Source: Onchocerca volvulus (taxonomy: Eukaryota; Nematoda; Chromadorea; Rhabditida; Onchocercidae). Taken from it: a stretch of DNA of 64,000 bases. Made by a program: the position numbers and the translations under genes. Below the pieces are notes generated by a model that was not told the DNA's origin, made no database searches, and saw only the letters and a program-made list of their open reading frames with translations. The stretch spans positions 27,277,928 through 27,341,927 of the forward strand of contig HG738137.1 of NCBI GenBank assembly GCA_000499405.2, read 5' to 3'. Positions 23,150-34,800 of this stretch are shown here, piece by piece (within the stretch, counting starts at the first letter, position 1; every line of letters begins with the position of its first letter).

Positions 23150-26100
23150 ATGACAGTGGAGCACAGCGTATCGAGCAGTGAGGAAAGGATAGAAATATCA
23201 TCGTGAGTAACTTTTTCTGGGAGAAGGAGAAACGGACAAGAAAGTTATATTTATTCAAAGAAATGCGAATTTTCGTCTATCACTGATCAATTGCAAAATC
23301 ATTCTGGTCACTCAATATAAAACATTTCTTATTTCTTCGGACTAATCTCATAATATTAAAAAATTAGATTCTTATATTAAATTTTACCTGATATTAAATT
23401 CTATTCGGCTATTAACGGTTCACCATTGTATTTTATCTTCATTCAACCACTTTTTTATATAAATTAAAAATGTAAATGTTCATTGTTCATTTTCACCCAA
23501 CGTTTTGAGTTCTTTACTGATTGATTTGAAATTTTCACACAGCGTTGCATTCGAATAGATGCATTTTTTTATATAGATAAGGCGCGTGTTTAAAAACTCC
23601 CGGAGATTTAAGATTTCGAAAAAACGAACATCTACATTCTTATTTATATAGACTGGCTGAACCCAGTCAAGCGAAGCGTGGACGGTCCATGCAGACTAGC
23701 TAAACAGCCGTCTTTATCTAAATTTCGCATAAATATCTTCTTCGACAATTTAAATTTCCACTTATCGGATATCTCAACGAAAAATAATCATTTTATGCCA
23801 TCGGTTTCATTCTGTTCTTTGAACTTGACCTATTCACCGTACTTTTCAGCTTGAATGATCACATATAGGCTGGAAAGTATGTAACTGCCTGTTGGCTTCA
23901 TTTCCTACTTTAATTTTGATAGCAAACTTCTTTTTACGATGAAATTCCCCAATTAACGGTTAGTTTTTCTTGCTAAAGTTATTTTTGACCTTTGAAAGAG
24001 AGAATACAATTTCTGAAAACTTTTCAGGTCAGTGTCGGATGTTAGAACATGTCAAAGCTTATCATCACCAATTTTTACAAATTCTTCATCAGCGAATAAT
24101 GAGAACTTTACTGTTAACCCAATAACGCTTGAGAAAGATTCTCAAGAAGAGCATGAGAAAATCGCGAAGCAAAAAGATGAAATCCGGATAACTGGTGGAA
24201 CCGAAAGGAAATGGACAACAAGAACCAGAAGACGAGTACATAGTGAAGAAGTATTTTGCTTAAATGGAATTATTACAGAAAAAAAAAAGCGAATTATTAC
24301 ATAAACGGATACATCTTCCAACTGAATTAAACTGAAAATTCATTGTTGATTAGATAAGCTATGGAGAACGAATTGCGGATGATTTAATCAACGAATATTG
24401 TGATAAATTGAATACAGCACTGCGAAATCGATTTGATGGCATGCTTGCCATTCAGTACATTGCAGTAAGTTCTTTGTTATATATTCGTTATATAAATAGT
24501 AGGATCAGTTGAATTTCCATTATTCAATGCAGAAATTTTTATTTTTCTCAGCTTTCTGTACAAAATTTACTATTGGCAGAGACCATTGAGTTCTCTTTAC
24601 TTCATATAGAATCCTTGTATAAGAGTGTAACAAAGTTTTTGATCTCGCTACTGTAGCTTTCTGATGTTCTAGTACTATGTTTCTAAAGTAATTTCGGGAA
24701 TTTTCATTCCGAACAGGAAGCAGAATTTCTTTCAGTTGGACCCACAAAATCTGGATAGGCTTATAACTGGCGAAAAACCAGTCCTTCAGATTCTTTTGGA
24801 TCAAAAACGTGAACACTATGTGTTGGTTGAACGTACACTTATTGATGATATCGTGGTCGTATTTGATTCTCTTGCCACTTCTAGAAAAAAAGCCAGAGAT
24901 GCGGTAAGTTGTCGATTTGAAATTTCAAAACTTCATTTTAAACTTAGATAATTTCGTGGCAAGTTATACAATAGCATCTTAAAATTTCACCAAATTTCAG
25001 TTAAATCATGGATTAGCGGAACAAATTTTCAATATGTTCAAACATTTATCATCGACTAACGAGGTGAAAGTACGATATGAAATTGCAATCGAAAAACAAG
25101 ATGATGTATGGTCGTGTGGTTTACGCACGGTTGCATATATTACCTGCCGAGCATTCGATCGTAATCCCCAATGGTAAAGGATTTCTCGAATTTTTAATTT
25201 TCAAATTAGAAAGTTAATGAATATTGAATAAAAGTGACTTCAAAATATAAGGATCGTAAAACAGCGCAGTATAATGTCGTCACAAACTATTTTTATGAAC
25301 CGTCAAAAAACACATATTTAAATTTTTATAGAAAAGCAGTAATAATGATTTAAAAGAGTTGATGATTGCCAAATATCATAGTTAACCAGATTATTACTTT
25401 TTTAATAAAGATATTCTCTCTCACTGTCTTGATAAATAAAAAGAGCCTAAAATGAGGATTCTTATGCAATTGCATTCATGCAGCTATATATTCAATATGG
25501 AAAAAGTCTTCAAATATTTCTGTAATTTATTGAATGAACAAAATCCGAATGTTGAGGAATTTCGACATGCATTTGGACGATTTGGAAAGTAAGTTAGAAA
25601 GATACTTGAAGAGAGTGAATTACGGCATGAATGTGACATTAAGCTTGTTGGGGCTGAACTTTTTAATTTACTGAAAATAAATGCATTAAAAAAAAAAATT
25701 GTTGAATTTTATATTAACAGATGCTTTGTCCTACAACGTTTATCAGAAAATAGAAAATGTACTTAGTAGGGAATTTTCACAAATTTACTCTTTCACAGTA
25801 AGTTGTTAGATTAGATAATATCTAAAAAATCGGAAATTCAAAGAAACTCTTCAATTAATAGCACAAGATATTGGTAAATTTTTTTCTCAAAGATTCAAAC
25901 AACTAACCAGATCAATTGAAAAAATGAAATATATGTTTCTTTCGCACTGGGAGATAGTTCTTATGTTACTGACGATACAGACGAATGTATAACCACCAAT
26001 ACAATAATAAAAAGTATAATACACAGAATTATTATAACTCTTTCTAGTTTTTTTTTTCTTTTTTTTTTTGTGGATTCTAACAAAAACCACACAATTCGTA

Positions 26101-26311
26101 GCTATTAGAGAAAAAAGATGGAATAGCGTTTGAATTTTCTTAAATAAATCAATTTTTCAGATTGACACATCATCATATAAAAGCGGAAGAAGCCAGTTTT
26201 AAAATAACGAAGCAAATCGACCATCAAATTCATATCGAAAGTAGCGAAATGCAAGAAATGAATATGTTAAGTGATAGCAGTACAACATCCAATGAGGACA
26301 GAGAAATCTGA
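23150..26311 (+). CDS. Ulp1/C48-like cysteine protease (7 exons)
   Basis: Exons: 23150-23202, 24028-24250, 24354-24464, 24736-24903, 25001-25173, 25484-25588, 26161-26311. All are GT-AG with matching phases, giving about 327 aa. Residues 1-92 are Ser/Lys/Arg-rich and probably disordered. The protease core starts at ISYGERIADDLINEYC (93-108). Catalytic residues visible are His156 (REHYVLVE), Asp173 (VVVFDSLA), Gln218 and Cys224 (KQDDVWSCGLRTV), in the H-D-Q-C order of SUMO/NEDD8 deconjugating enzymes. The residue before Cys is Ser instead of the common Asp. A charged tail of about 80 aa follows, ending SNEDREI. It would cleave a ubiquitin-like modifier, but which one (SUMO or NEDD8) cannot be told. 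Alternatives: exon 2 may stop at 24235 and exon 4 may begin at 24724 (adds four codons), both in frame. Intron 1 contains a MITE. Transcribed divergently from the GNAT gene. Confidence 0.85.
23455..23652. mobile_element. MITE copy A, ~198 bp with ~30 bp inverted ends
   Basis: The left end TATATAAATTAAAAATG and the right end (reverse complement TATATAAATAAGAATG) match as terminal inverted repeats extending into a TGTTC word. Inside are the family core words GTTGCATTCGAATAGATGC and GAGATTTAAGATTT. A second full copy lies at 55979-56169. It is too short to encode a transposase, hence non-autonomous. It sits in intron 1 of the Ulp1-like gene. Confidence 0.75.
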
Positions 26312-26415
26312 AGAAAAATGGCAAAAAGCATGATTAGAAAAATGGATGAATAACTATTTGTACTATTTTTGCTGTCATTATGATATTTTTTTTTTGCAAT
26401 TTATATTATCAAAAT

Positions 26416-26421
26416 AATAAA
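26416..26421 (+). terminator. poly(A) signal of the Ulp1-like gene
   Basis: AATAAA, about 105 nt after the stop codon at 26309-26311. Confidence 0.55.
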
Positions 26422-26424
26422 ATT

Positions 26425-27295
26425 TACCGATATTGTTAATAAATTATAACAAAGTAAGGTAAAGCAAGCGGAAATCAAAATGACTGGTCAATTTTAGCAA
26501 TCAGAAGTGAAAATTCTGGGATAGATGAAATGAACAATCTAATTGAGGAAATCTAAGGAATATTAATTGGATAATTAGGAAACTACAACTCATCTAGCAA
26601 TGATGGATTTCATTAAATACTTGATCACTTAGCTATACCATAAATTTATAATTTCCACATAATCGATCTATATGTTTCACGTCTAAATGACGTGGAATAC
26701 GAGCGGCGACATACAGAATAAGTTATTAGTAGAATAGAACTGATTTAATATTTAGAACTAAATATACTGATGTGTGATAAGAAGATTAGAATGATAAAAA
26801 AAAGTGATATCAAACAGAATGATTGAAAAAAGTGATATCAAAAAAAAAAAAATGATGTCTTTATACAATGGCCACAATGTATTTGAATTGAAATGAAATA
26901 GAAAGACTCTCTCTCTCGTTACTTTAGGAGCTATCCTAACTCTTGCCACCTATGAGCCTATCACCAGATTAAGGCCTCGCCAAGTTTACCGCTAGCCAAT
27001 TTCCTGCATCCCCCAACGGCCTCAAAGGCCCTTTCCAATAACCTGCAACATTTCACGGTTGGCCGGTATTTGTGTTGATGTGGTGATTGGTTCCGGATAG
27101 TATTCCGGTTCCGTAATGGGTTAGAAATTGTTGGGAGGAAGTTAGCGGCTTATATAAAAATTTAAAATCAAATTTAAGTTTAGGATTGAACTTATTCAGG
27201 CATTTAAATGATATGACCAAAATAGCATTACTTAAACATTTGTAAATTCGCATTCTTATGTGAATGTTTTGCAAGATTGCTACTAAATTGTTCAA
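26425..27295. other. intergenic between Ulp1-like and trx-2
   Basis: No gene was recognised. From about 26930 to 27130 G+C is clearly higher than elsewhere in the window, with CCGG-containing words such as TTCCGG at three places and GGCC boxes. It may include the trx-2 promoter or a decayed repeat. Frames on the minus strand across it have no supporting splice or family signals. Confidence 0.45.
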
Positions 27296-27311
27296 TTGCA
27301 GGTCATATAAA

Positions 27312-28900
27312 ATGTTGGCAGATTCGCGGTCACGTTTGCAACTATATCGTATGTATAAATTACTTCTTAGCCGATATGTAACTTCATCAAGCATACGATA
27401 CGATTCTTTATTTCCGATACGTTTAATCAAAGTATCATTGCAAAAATTGCGAATTAGTGACGAATTTATCGTATGTTTTTAGTATTGCACATTTCTTTTT
27501 TTTTTTTTTTTTTTTTGCTGCTTCTATTTTCTATCTCACATGTTTTTTAATTCTATCCTATTTTCAATTTTTTAGCTAAATTTTCTATGTCACGCGTTTT
27601 GTTCTGTTTAAATCTCCACATTATGCGTCAATTTTGAATGATAATAGAAGTTCAATCCAAGTTTGGAAAACATAACTGAATCGCTAAAAAAAAAAATCAC
27701 TTTTTCGCTGTCTATATTAAATTAAACTTGATGTATACTGAGATTTAAGTTTAAAACTATGAAAAATTAAACGTTCAGTATCTGAAGATAACGAAAAACA
27801 GATAATAGAAATTATTATTAACGCAAATCGACATTTAATATCTTGACTAATTTTCTCTGTTCTTAAATTTTATCTTTAAATTTTCATATTTAATCACTTT
27901 TAGCAGAAGAATTCTATGCTCTCTCGAAGGTTCTGTGATGACGGATCATTAGCAGTGATTTTTGATATTGAAAATGAGGAAGATTTCGCAGAAAAGGTAT
28001 TGCATTTTACATTGATTTATTTTTGCTGTATTTCATTTACGAATTCACAAATTTTACAACAAGATTTGCTGCAAGTAATCTTGAGAATTCTCCGAGATAT
28101 TCTATTCATTAAGGATTTTAAAAAGAGATAGATGACCAGAGGGGACAGTAATTTTGTGCTCAATTGCTTTATAATAACGTAACGATTGTTAAGTTTACGG
28201 TTCTTTGCAGAATCCAGTTATTTGCGAAGATTGCCAGAACATTTTTCGAAATGTATTTAAGATATAGATTGGGAAATCATTTGTATAAACTATTTTTGCA
28301 GGTTATGAAATCTTCTATCCCAGTACTCGTAGATTTTTATGCTGATTGGTGTGGGCCATGTAAAATGTTGGGGCCGCGAATCGAAGCCAAAGTTACTAAT
28401 CGAGAAGGGATTGTAAGTCATGTTGTATAAAATAAATCTTCATTTATAAATTGTTATGAACAGAATAGAAGTTATCTGATTTCAGCGGGGGGATACGGCG
28501 TGATTCAGACATATCATTATGAGTCTGTGAAAATTGTCTGTCATGATGGCGGAGTGCTTAGCAAAACAAGCCTTTAATAATGAGTCGATTCTACATAAAG
28601 TTCACTCGATCAAAGACATGATTCTAATATTGAATTTAATGCTTTGCTATTATTTAAAATTTTAATAAATTCATTACTGTGATGCATAAGGATTGGCTCA
28701 ACTCATTTGAATTAGGCATGTTTCAGGTTAGGCTAGCAAAAGTTAATATTGATTATGCAGCAGATGTGGCAATGGATTATGAAGTGAACGTCGTCCCCAC
28801 TGTTATTGCAATGAAATCCGGTCAAGTTGTTGCACGTTTCGAAGGCGTAAAAGCTGATGACGAATTGGATGATTTTATTGACAGTGTTATCGAATCGTAG
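27312..28900 (+). CDS. trx-2: mitochondrial thioredoxin (4 exons)
   Basis: Exons: 27312-27470, 27904-27996, 28302-28412, 28727-28900. All are GT-AG and phase 0, giving 178 aa. The redox site WCGPC is at residues 100-104 in [20 protein letters not shown], and the cis-proline is Pro145 ([12 protein letters not shown]). The pattern matches animal TXN2/TRX-2: reduced by thioredoxin reductase, it supplies electrons to peroxiredoxins in the mitochondrion. Exon 1 plus the start of exon 2 form a long basic, Ser/Leu/Arg-rich leader ([20 protein letters not shown]), a good matrix targeting sequence. A TTCAATTGCAG ends at 27301, 10 nt before the ATG, suggesting spliced-leader addition. An alternative short form could start at Met58 (27916), giving a 121-aa protein with almost no leader. 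Exon 2 may begin at 27904 or 27907 (one Gln difference). Confidence 0.93.
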
Positions 28901-29181
28901 TAAAGTTAATGTTGGAATTAATGTCAGAGTAAAACTACTATTTTCCTTGGGATTATGGAGATTCAATGGACATAATTCGAGTTGCTAAGCTTCAAGATTT
29001 TATTATGCTATGATATGTTTTGTGGGAAATATTGCCACATGATAACAAAAGCAACGAGGAAAATATTACTTTGAATGGTGCATCAATATGCAAGAAACAT
29101 CAGCAAGCTGTCAGAAGTGGCACTGTATCACAAACAAAGTGGTATAGATTTCTTATGAAATAATTGGATGAAATCTAATCT

Positions 29182-29187
29182 AATAAA
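29182..29187 (+). terminator. poly(A) signal of trx-2
   Basis: AATAAA about 280 nt after the trx-2 stop; another AATAAA follows at about 29203. Confidence 0.5.
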
Positions 29188-29536
29188 TAAATTTTGCTCA
29201 CAAATAAAATTCGTCCTTTCATTGGGCTTGGGAAAATGCCTTACAGCTTTTCAATTTACAATATAATTACTTGTATTATCCTATCCAAAATTCGTTAAAT
29301 CGGACTTTCTTCAAGAATTCTCTTACAATAAAATGAAAAATGTAATATGTTCATACGAAATACGAACATTCCTTGGGATTAATTTAAAAATTTCCTGGTG
29401 AAATTCTCGAGAATCTGCAATTAATTTGACATCTGCTATAGGGAATCAACTGGATTCACTATAGAACGTAGTCAGATTCCAAATATTTCTCGACATTGTT
29501 CGAGCAAATGCAATTTCAAATGAATATTAATTCATT

Positions 29537-29554
29537 GGGGAGGGGAGGGGGGGG
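29537..29554 (+). other. G-run block, possible G-quadruplex
   Basis: GGGGAGGGGAGGGGGGGG, three to four G-runs with single-A loops, in otherwise AT-rich DNA between trx-2 and a tentative small gene. Confidence 0.6.
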
Positions 29555-29752
29555 AAAAATGCATTTTAATCATATCATATGATGAAATAAATAAAGCAGT
29601 TTAAAATGAAATAAAAAAACAAAGTCGAAGCATGCAATGTTTCACAACTTCAATTTACGTTCTGCAATAAAGTATAAGAAATAAAAAGCATAAAAAGGTC
29701 GGCAAAGAAACGGGCAGTTTTGTCTCAAACTTTACCTATCATTCCAAGCAAA

Positions 29753-29994
29753 ATGAATGAGATTATTACTCAATTATATGGAAGAGGAAAGAAAGAAGTA
29801 CATAGACAAGAAAGAACTGATGCATCAGGTAAACATGAAAGTATAATATGATCGGGAAAATTGGATAGTTCCAGTAATTTTAGTGATAATCCATAGAATT
29901 GGATAGTCTCACATATCATGGCACTGATATCGAAAAATTGATCAGCCAAATCCTAATGGTAGTAATCAACACAGAAATTCTTCTTAACATGTAA
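29753..29994 (+). CDS. tentative two-exon small gene, 57 aa, unknown
   Basis: Proposed exons 29753-29828 and 29897-29994, with a 68-nt intron bounded by G|GTAAAC and CCATAG|AA and agreeing phase. The protein begins MNEIITQLYGRGKKEVHRQE and exon 2 reads LDSLTYHGTDIEKLISQILM before ending LLNM at TAA. The frame of exon 1 is open upstream to about 29680 (KRSAKKRAVLSQTLPIIPSK), so the true start may be earlier in another exon. An AATAAA at 30015-30020 lies only 21 nt after the stop. Balanced codon use, compact intron and well-placed poly(A) signal favour a real gene, but no family is recognised. It is co-oriented with trx-2, 850 bp downstream. Confidence 0.4.
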
Positions 29995-30014
29995 TTTAAT
30001 GCTTTACATGCAAT

Positions 30015-30020
30015 AATAAA
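30015..30020 (+). terminator. poly(A) signal of the tentative small gene
   Basis: AATAAA starting 21 nt after the TAA at 29992-29994. Confidence 0.35.
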
Positions 30021-30024
30021 CCTA

Positions 30025-31598
30025 GTGTCATAAATCAGTACTATGATTGTTTGAATTAAATAATAAAACAATAGTATTTAACTGATTTTTTCACATGAAT
30101 TTTTAAAAAAATCAATTGCAAAGAAATCACACTAGGAAAGAAGATTTAAATGCTAATTTAAATTTAAAGTTAAATACTCAACATTTACACCATTTTTTTC
30201 TTTAAAAAATTTGAAAAAAAGCATCTATAATTGAAAGAAAAAGGCACAGTATGCAAACATTACATATAATAATAATGCAAAATGATAAATATTTTCTATA
30301 ACAAATTAAGAAAAATAAAGAGAGAGAGAAAAAAAAAAACTAGGGATAAGGGGAGCTTTATTTTATACACATAGGGCAGTTGATAGAGCTGGATTCGAAA
30401 GAAAATTGTTGATTAAATTAATTGACATAATATAACTACTGATGAGGAGAAAGAAAAATATTTATAGATTGCCCGGCAATTCTAACCAAAATGTCCAATC
30501 ATTTCTAATCTGCAAAATTTTTAAAAATTTGTGGCGAACAAATTAAATGTCATATCAAAATGAACCTCTCTTGGGAATTAAAATTTCAAAGCCTAGTAAT
30601 AGACACCTCAATTTTTTTTTTATTTATCTGTTAGAATGAAAATTTCCTAACACCAAGCAATCATAGAGGACTAAAATTAAAACATTTATTTATCGTCATC
30701 AGTAAACAAAGAAATTTAAAATAGAATCGAATTTTAAAGAGAAGAGAATCGTATTTCTGGAAGAATAGTAATATAAATAATATTTAATATGCAAAAAAGA
30801 TTTTAAAAAATTATGGCAGTGTTTTGAAATTTAAAGAAAAATCTTATCATAGCTAGAACTTCAATTTTTACTATTTTCTTTTCATTTAATTTCTAGAAAA
30901 TAAATTCAACTCTCTCTAAAACAATCAAAAATTGAAATAAACTATAAATAAAAAAGAAAAAAAAGAAAGAAAACAACAAGAATAACAACGAAAAACTGAA
31001 AATATAAGTTATTTAAGCTATGAATTTGAATTTCTTTTTTCTGTTTCGAAAAAGATAATGAAATAAGGAGAGAAATTTCTTTAATAAATTTAAATAATAA
31101 ATTTAAAGATGGTCCTGGAAGAATGGAGCAGAAAAATTATGAAAGAACAGATGTAATCAGGATTGAGCTAATGCCTCAGTAATTGTTAGAATGCACTAAG
31201 AGTACCGGAAAGTATCAGTCATCTGTTCTCAAATTAATCTCCTCTTCTAATTTTGCTTATAACTTCAACTTCCATAAAACCATAGTAAAATACTTTAAAA
31301 AAGTTTTTTTTTTTTTTTTTTTTTTGCAAAAAAAGAAGAGGAAATATTGCATTCCTCCACCGGAAAAGTGACTAAAAAATCTGAAGTTTGCCATCCTATT
31401 TTGGATTTCATTTTTCAATGCACCGAATTTATTTTTCATGCAGTTTTGTAAAATTTGACTGCTTTCCGGAAAGAGAGGAGAGGAGTGAGAGACGAACAAA
31501 TGAGATCGATGTGATTAAAACGCCATCCTCCAACATCCGATTCCCTAAATGAATCAGACACAAATGTTTCAATATTTGATCTTTCTTTTTCAACCAAT
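30025..31598. other. intergenic before the laminin 3' end
   Basis: AT-rich sequence with poly(A) blocks (30330-30341, 31309-31325) and no supportable exon. A weak exon-like stretch after an AG at 30374-30375 (AVDRAGFERKLLIKLIDII, then stop) has a phase that does not fit the tentative gene upstream. Confidence 0.5.
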
Positions 31599-31604
31599 TT
31601 TATT
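31599..31604 (-). terminator. poly(A) signal abutting the laminin stop codon
   Basis: On the minus strand TGA (31608-31606) is followed after one base by AATAAA. If used, the 3' UTR would be about 20-25 nt. A second AATAAA lies at 31433-31428, giving a UTR of about 190 nt. Confidence 0.45.
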
Positions 31605-31605
31605 T

Positions 31606-31817
31606 TCACTTGTGTCCCTCTTGTTCCAAATTGATTACATTGAAGCATTTGTTCGGCAATGAATCACGTATTTCTTCAAGATTTTGCACTTCATCTTTTA
31701 AAGTATCAATTTCATTTTTAAACTGTGTTATTGTACGATCCTGTTCAATTTTCTGTTCTTTGAGCAACGATACCTGCAAAAATATTTGCTAATTGATTTG
31801 AATGAAATCAAGTTATT

Positions 31818-31850
<33 letters not shown>

Positions 31851-34800
31851 GTCAAAATGAAAAATGAGGAACCTCTCATTTTACAATGTCTTAAATAAAA
31901 GAACTGGAAATGGATGGATTGGAAAAAAGGAAAGCAATGATTGCTCAATCGAAATCAGTTCTAATCAATAAACTGAAGAGAAACCTGCTAAGTAAAATCA
32001 TAAATTTGTGAAATACTTATCGAAATCAAGAAAATTTTTTTGTGCTGATTTCAATAAACAGAATTATATTAAAAAAAAAAAAAAAAAATCCAACTTGTTT
32101 GTCCAAGTCAGCACTGTTTAATAATTCTTCTGCTTGATTCAGTTGTTTCTCCAGTTCATCAAGTTCTTCACTATTCACACCATCCAATGAATCTAAATAT
32201 AAGGAATCTACTGAGGAATCTTATCTGAAATTGTCAAGTAATGTTTGCTTCTGAACGAAGCAATCAACACCAGTTTTTTTAATTGGCGACTTTTATTTTT
32301 TTGATAATGAATTACTAATGTTTTATTTATACAAAGATGGAAAGAAAGGATGTGAAAAACTTTCCAATGTTATGAATTATACAGTAAAAATAGCAAAAAT
32401 TGAAAATGAACACACTGAGTTGATTTATAATATTTCTTAGACTATCCTGCGCTTCGCTGATTGTTTTGTTCGCACCTTCAGCAGCTTTTTCGGCAAGCTG
32501 CGCTTTTTGAACCGCCTTGAATAATTTTATAAGTGAAATTTGAAAATAAACATTGCACATTTTTTGTTATTGACAAAATATAATAATGGCAAAAAATTGT
32601 CCAGATTATATACCTCAGAAGCACGAGCCTTATCGCTACTAGCTTGCCGTCTGTAATCCTCCATTGTTGTACCCGTCTCCTTGACATCATTCACCAGTTG
32701 GTCAGCACTTGACTTTAACTGTTCTGCAGTTCTGCGCACATCTTGTGTTTGATTCCGTAATTCATATGCCTCCTAAAAAAGATATAACTCTTGGACAATT
32801 CCTGAAAATTAGCTTAATAATGTTCGAGACGAATCAGTATTTTAAACATTATATAGTCGAGAAAAATATGCTGCATGGTAAACATCTTAAGTCAGTAATC
32901 CATATTTCTGGAGACCAAACTACGACAAAGTTCGAAGAGAACCTCAATGTTTTTAAGTAATATACTGATTAATCATAAGTTGTAACGAATTACTTTCAAA
33001 AAAACAAAAATACCTTGCTTATACTTTTAGCTTCCTTTTCAGCTTGCAAAGCGATTTTTTCAGCCAATTGCGCGTCATTTTTTGCATTACCGATAGCATC
33101 TTCAGCTTCTCGAGTTGTTTCTTCAGCCAAAACAATTTCTTTCTCAATCTCTTTCAGATTTCTTAGTTCTTCGATTGCTTCTGACTTACTTGCATCCACT
33201 CGTTCTTCGAAATCTGAAGTAAAATTTTCAATGTCACAAAATTTGCAAAACCCGCCATCATTGATTTATTACTTTAAATTCTTATTAGTTCATTGTGTGG
33301 TCTCATTGAAAAAATCAATCAAAACGCGTGACAAGTTTGAGAAAAAGTGTTAAAATGTTGAATTTGAAAAAGACAGAATATTATTTAATATAGAAAAATA
33401 AAGTGATAATTTCAAAATTTAAAATATCAAAAGTACCATTCAGTATTTCTAGCGTGTGTTGGGCTTCTGCTAGAGTATTTTCTGCAAGCGAAACAGCTTC
33501 CACAGCGCGAGCCTTTGCAGCATCTACATCAGCCAATAATTCGTCCGAAACCTGGATAAATTATATCTTTCCATATGTTGAATGTTTATCTGATAAGCAA
33601 TGGAACTCCATGGTGGTGTTGTACAGATTATAAATAAGCATCAAAGCAAAATCAGTTCCAACATAAGTAAATTACTTTTTGTTGATCCTGAACCCGCTGC
33701 AATTCGTATTTTGCTTCAGCAATCATCCGTACTGCTTCGTCCATTAGTTCTTTGTTAGCAGCAGCTTGTTCTTTGGCATTGTCAGCTGTAGCTTGAGCAT
33801 CATCCGCGACCCGTTTCGCTTCTTCTTCAATCTAATATTTTAAAAAAATATTAAATATTCTCATTTAAACCGATATTCAATCAAAAATTTTAAACTGAAA
33901 TTTGGAATTTAAAAAATTCTAAATCTCATGGTTATTAGAAACAGAAGATTATCGTATTAATCATGAATTTATTAGTTTCCTAATTGTTTGCTAAAAATAA
34001 AAATACTAACTTGTTGTGGATCAATGTTAGGTAATCGTAAACCTTCGACAGCTGTTAAACTTTCTGCAGCTGTTTTGTATGCACGATCCGCTTCCAGTAA
34101 TTGTTCTTCAGCTAGTTTACCGGTTTGATTCAAAAGTATTTCGGTTGCATTCAAACGCTCCATCATAATTGCAATTTCTTTGCTAGTAGCATCACCTAGA
34201 TAAATTTATATGTTAGAATTTAATTTCTTCCTAGATTTTATAGAATCCACTCGCAAGATCTGTCACTAAATTAGAATGATAATGTTCGAATATTAATGAA
34301 AGAATGAGTAATTAGAATGATAATGGCGAGAAAATCTAGCAATCTGTTTCCAATCAAGTCATCAAGAAAGAAATATTTGCTATTTGTCAAATTAGTAAGT
34401 TGACCAAATCAGATATTCTAATAGTTAGTGTAGTGATAGTACGAAACAATAGGCTATAACTGGGTTGTAATGACAAAGATTTTATATTTATCATTGCATC
34501 ATCTATTGTTTCGAATGAAGCAGGCAATGATCCTAATGGAATTTTTAAGGGAGTTTAAATAATGTTTAAATAATTGCTTAGTTTAAATAATGAGAAATAT
34601 GAGATATAGTGCAGCTCAAAAAGAGATCTAGTTATTACTGCTAATATTCTTCAAATAACTCTACGACTCCCAGCTGAACTGTAGATGTGGTTAGAAAAGA
34701 TATTACTTCTATCTCTGAAACACTACACCAACAAATTAATAATTTCAATCGAAATTTACATCAACAACATCACATGTAGTAAATTTAGACTTATTTCAAC

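Noticed and set aside
33015..33353. 112-codon Ser-rich ORF, plus strand
   Set aside because: Antisense of the Ala/Glu-rich laminin coiled-coil exon 27, which explains the Ser/Phe-rich frame.
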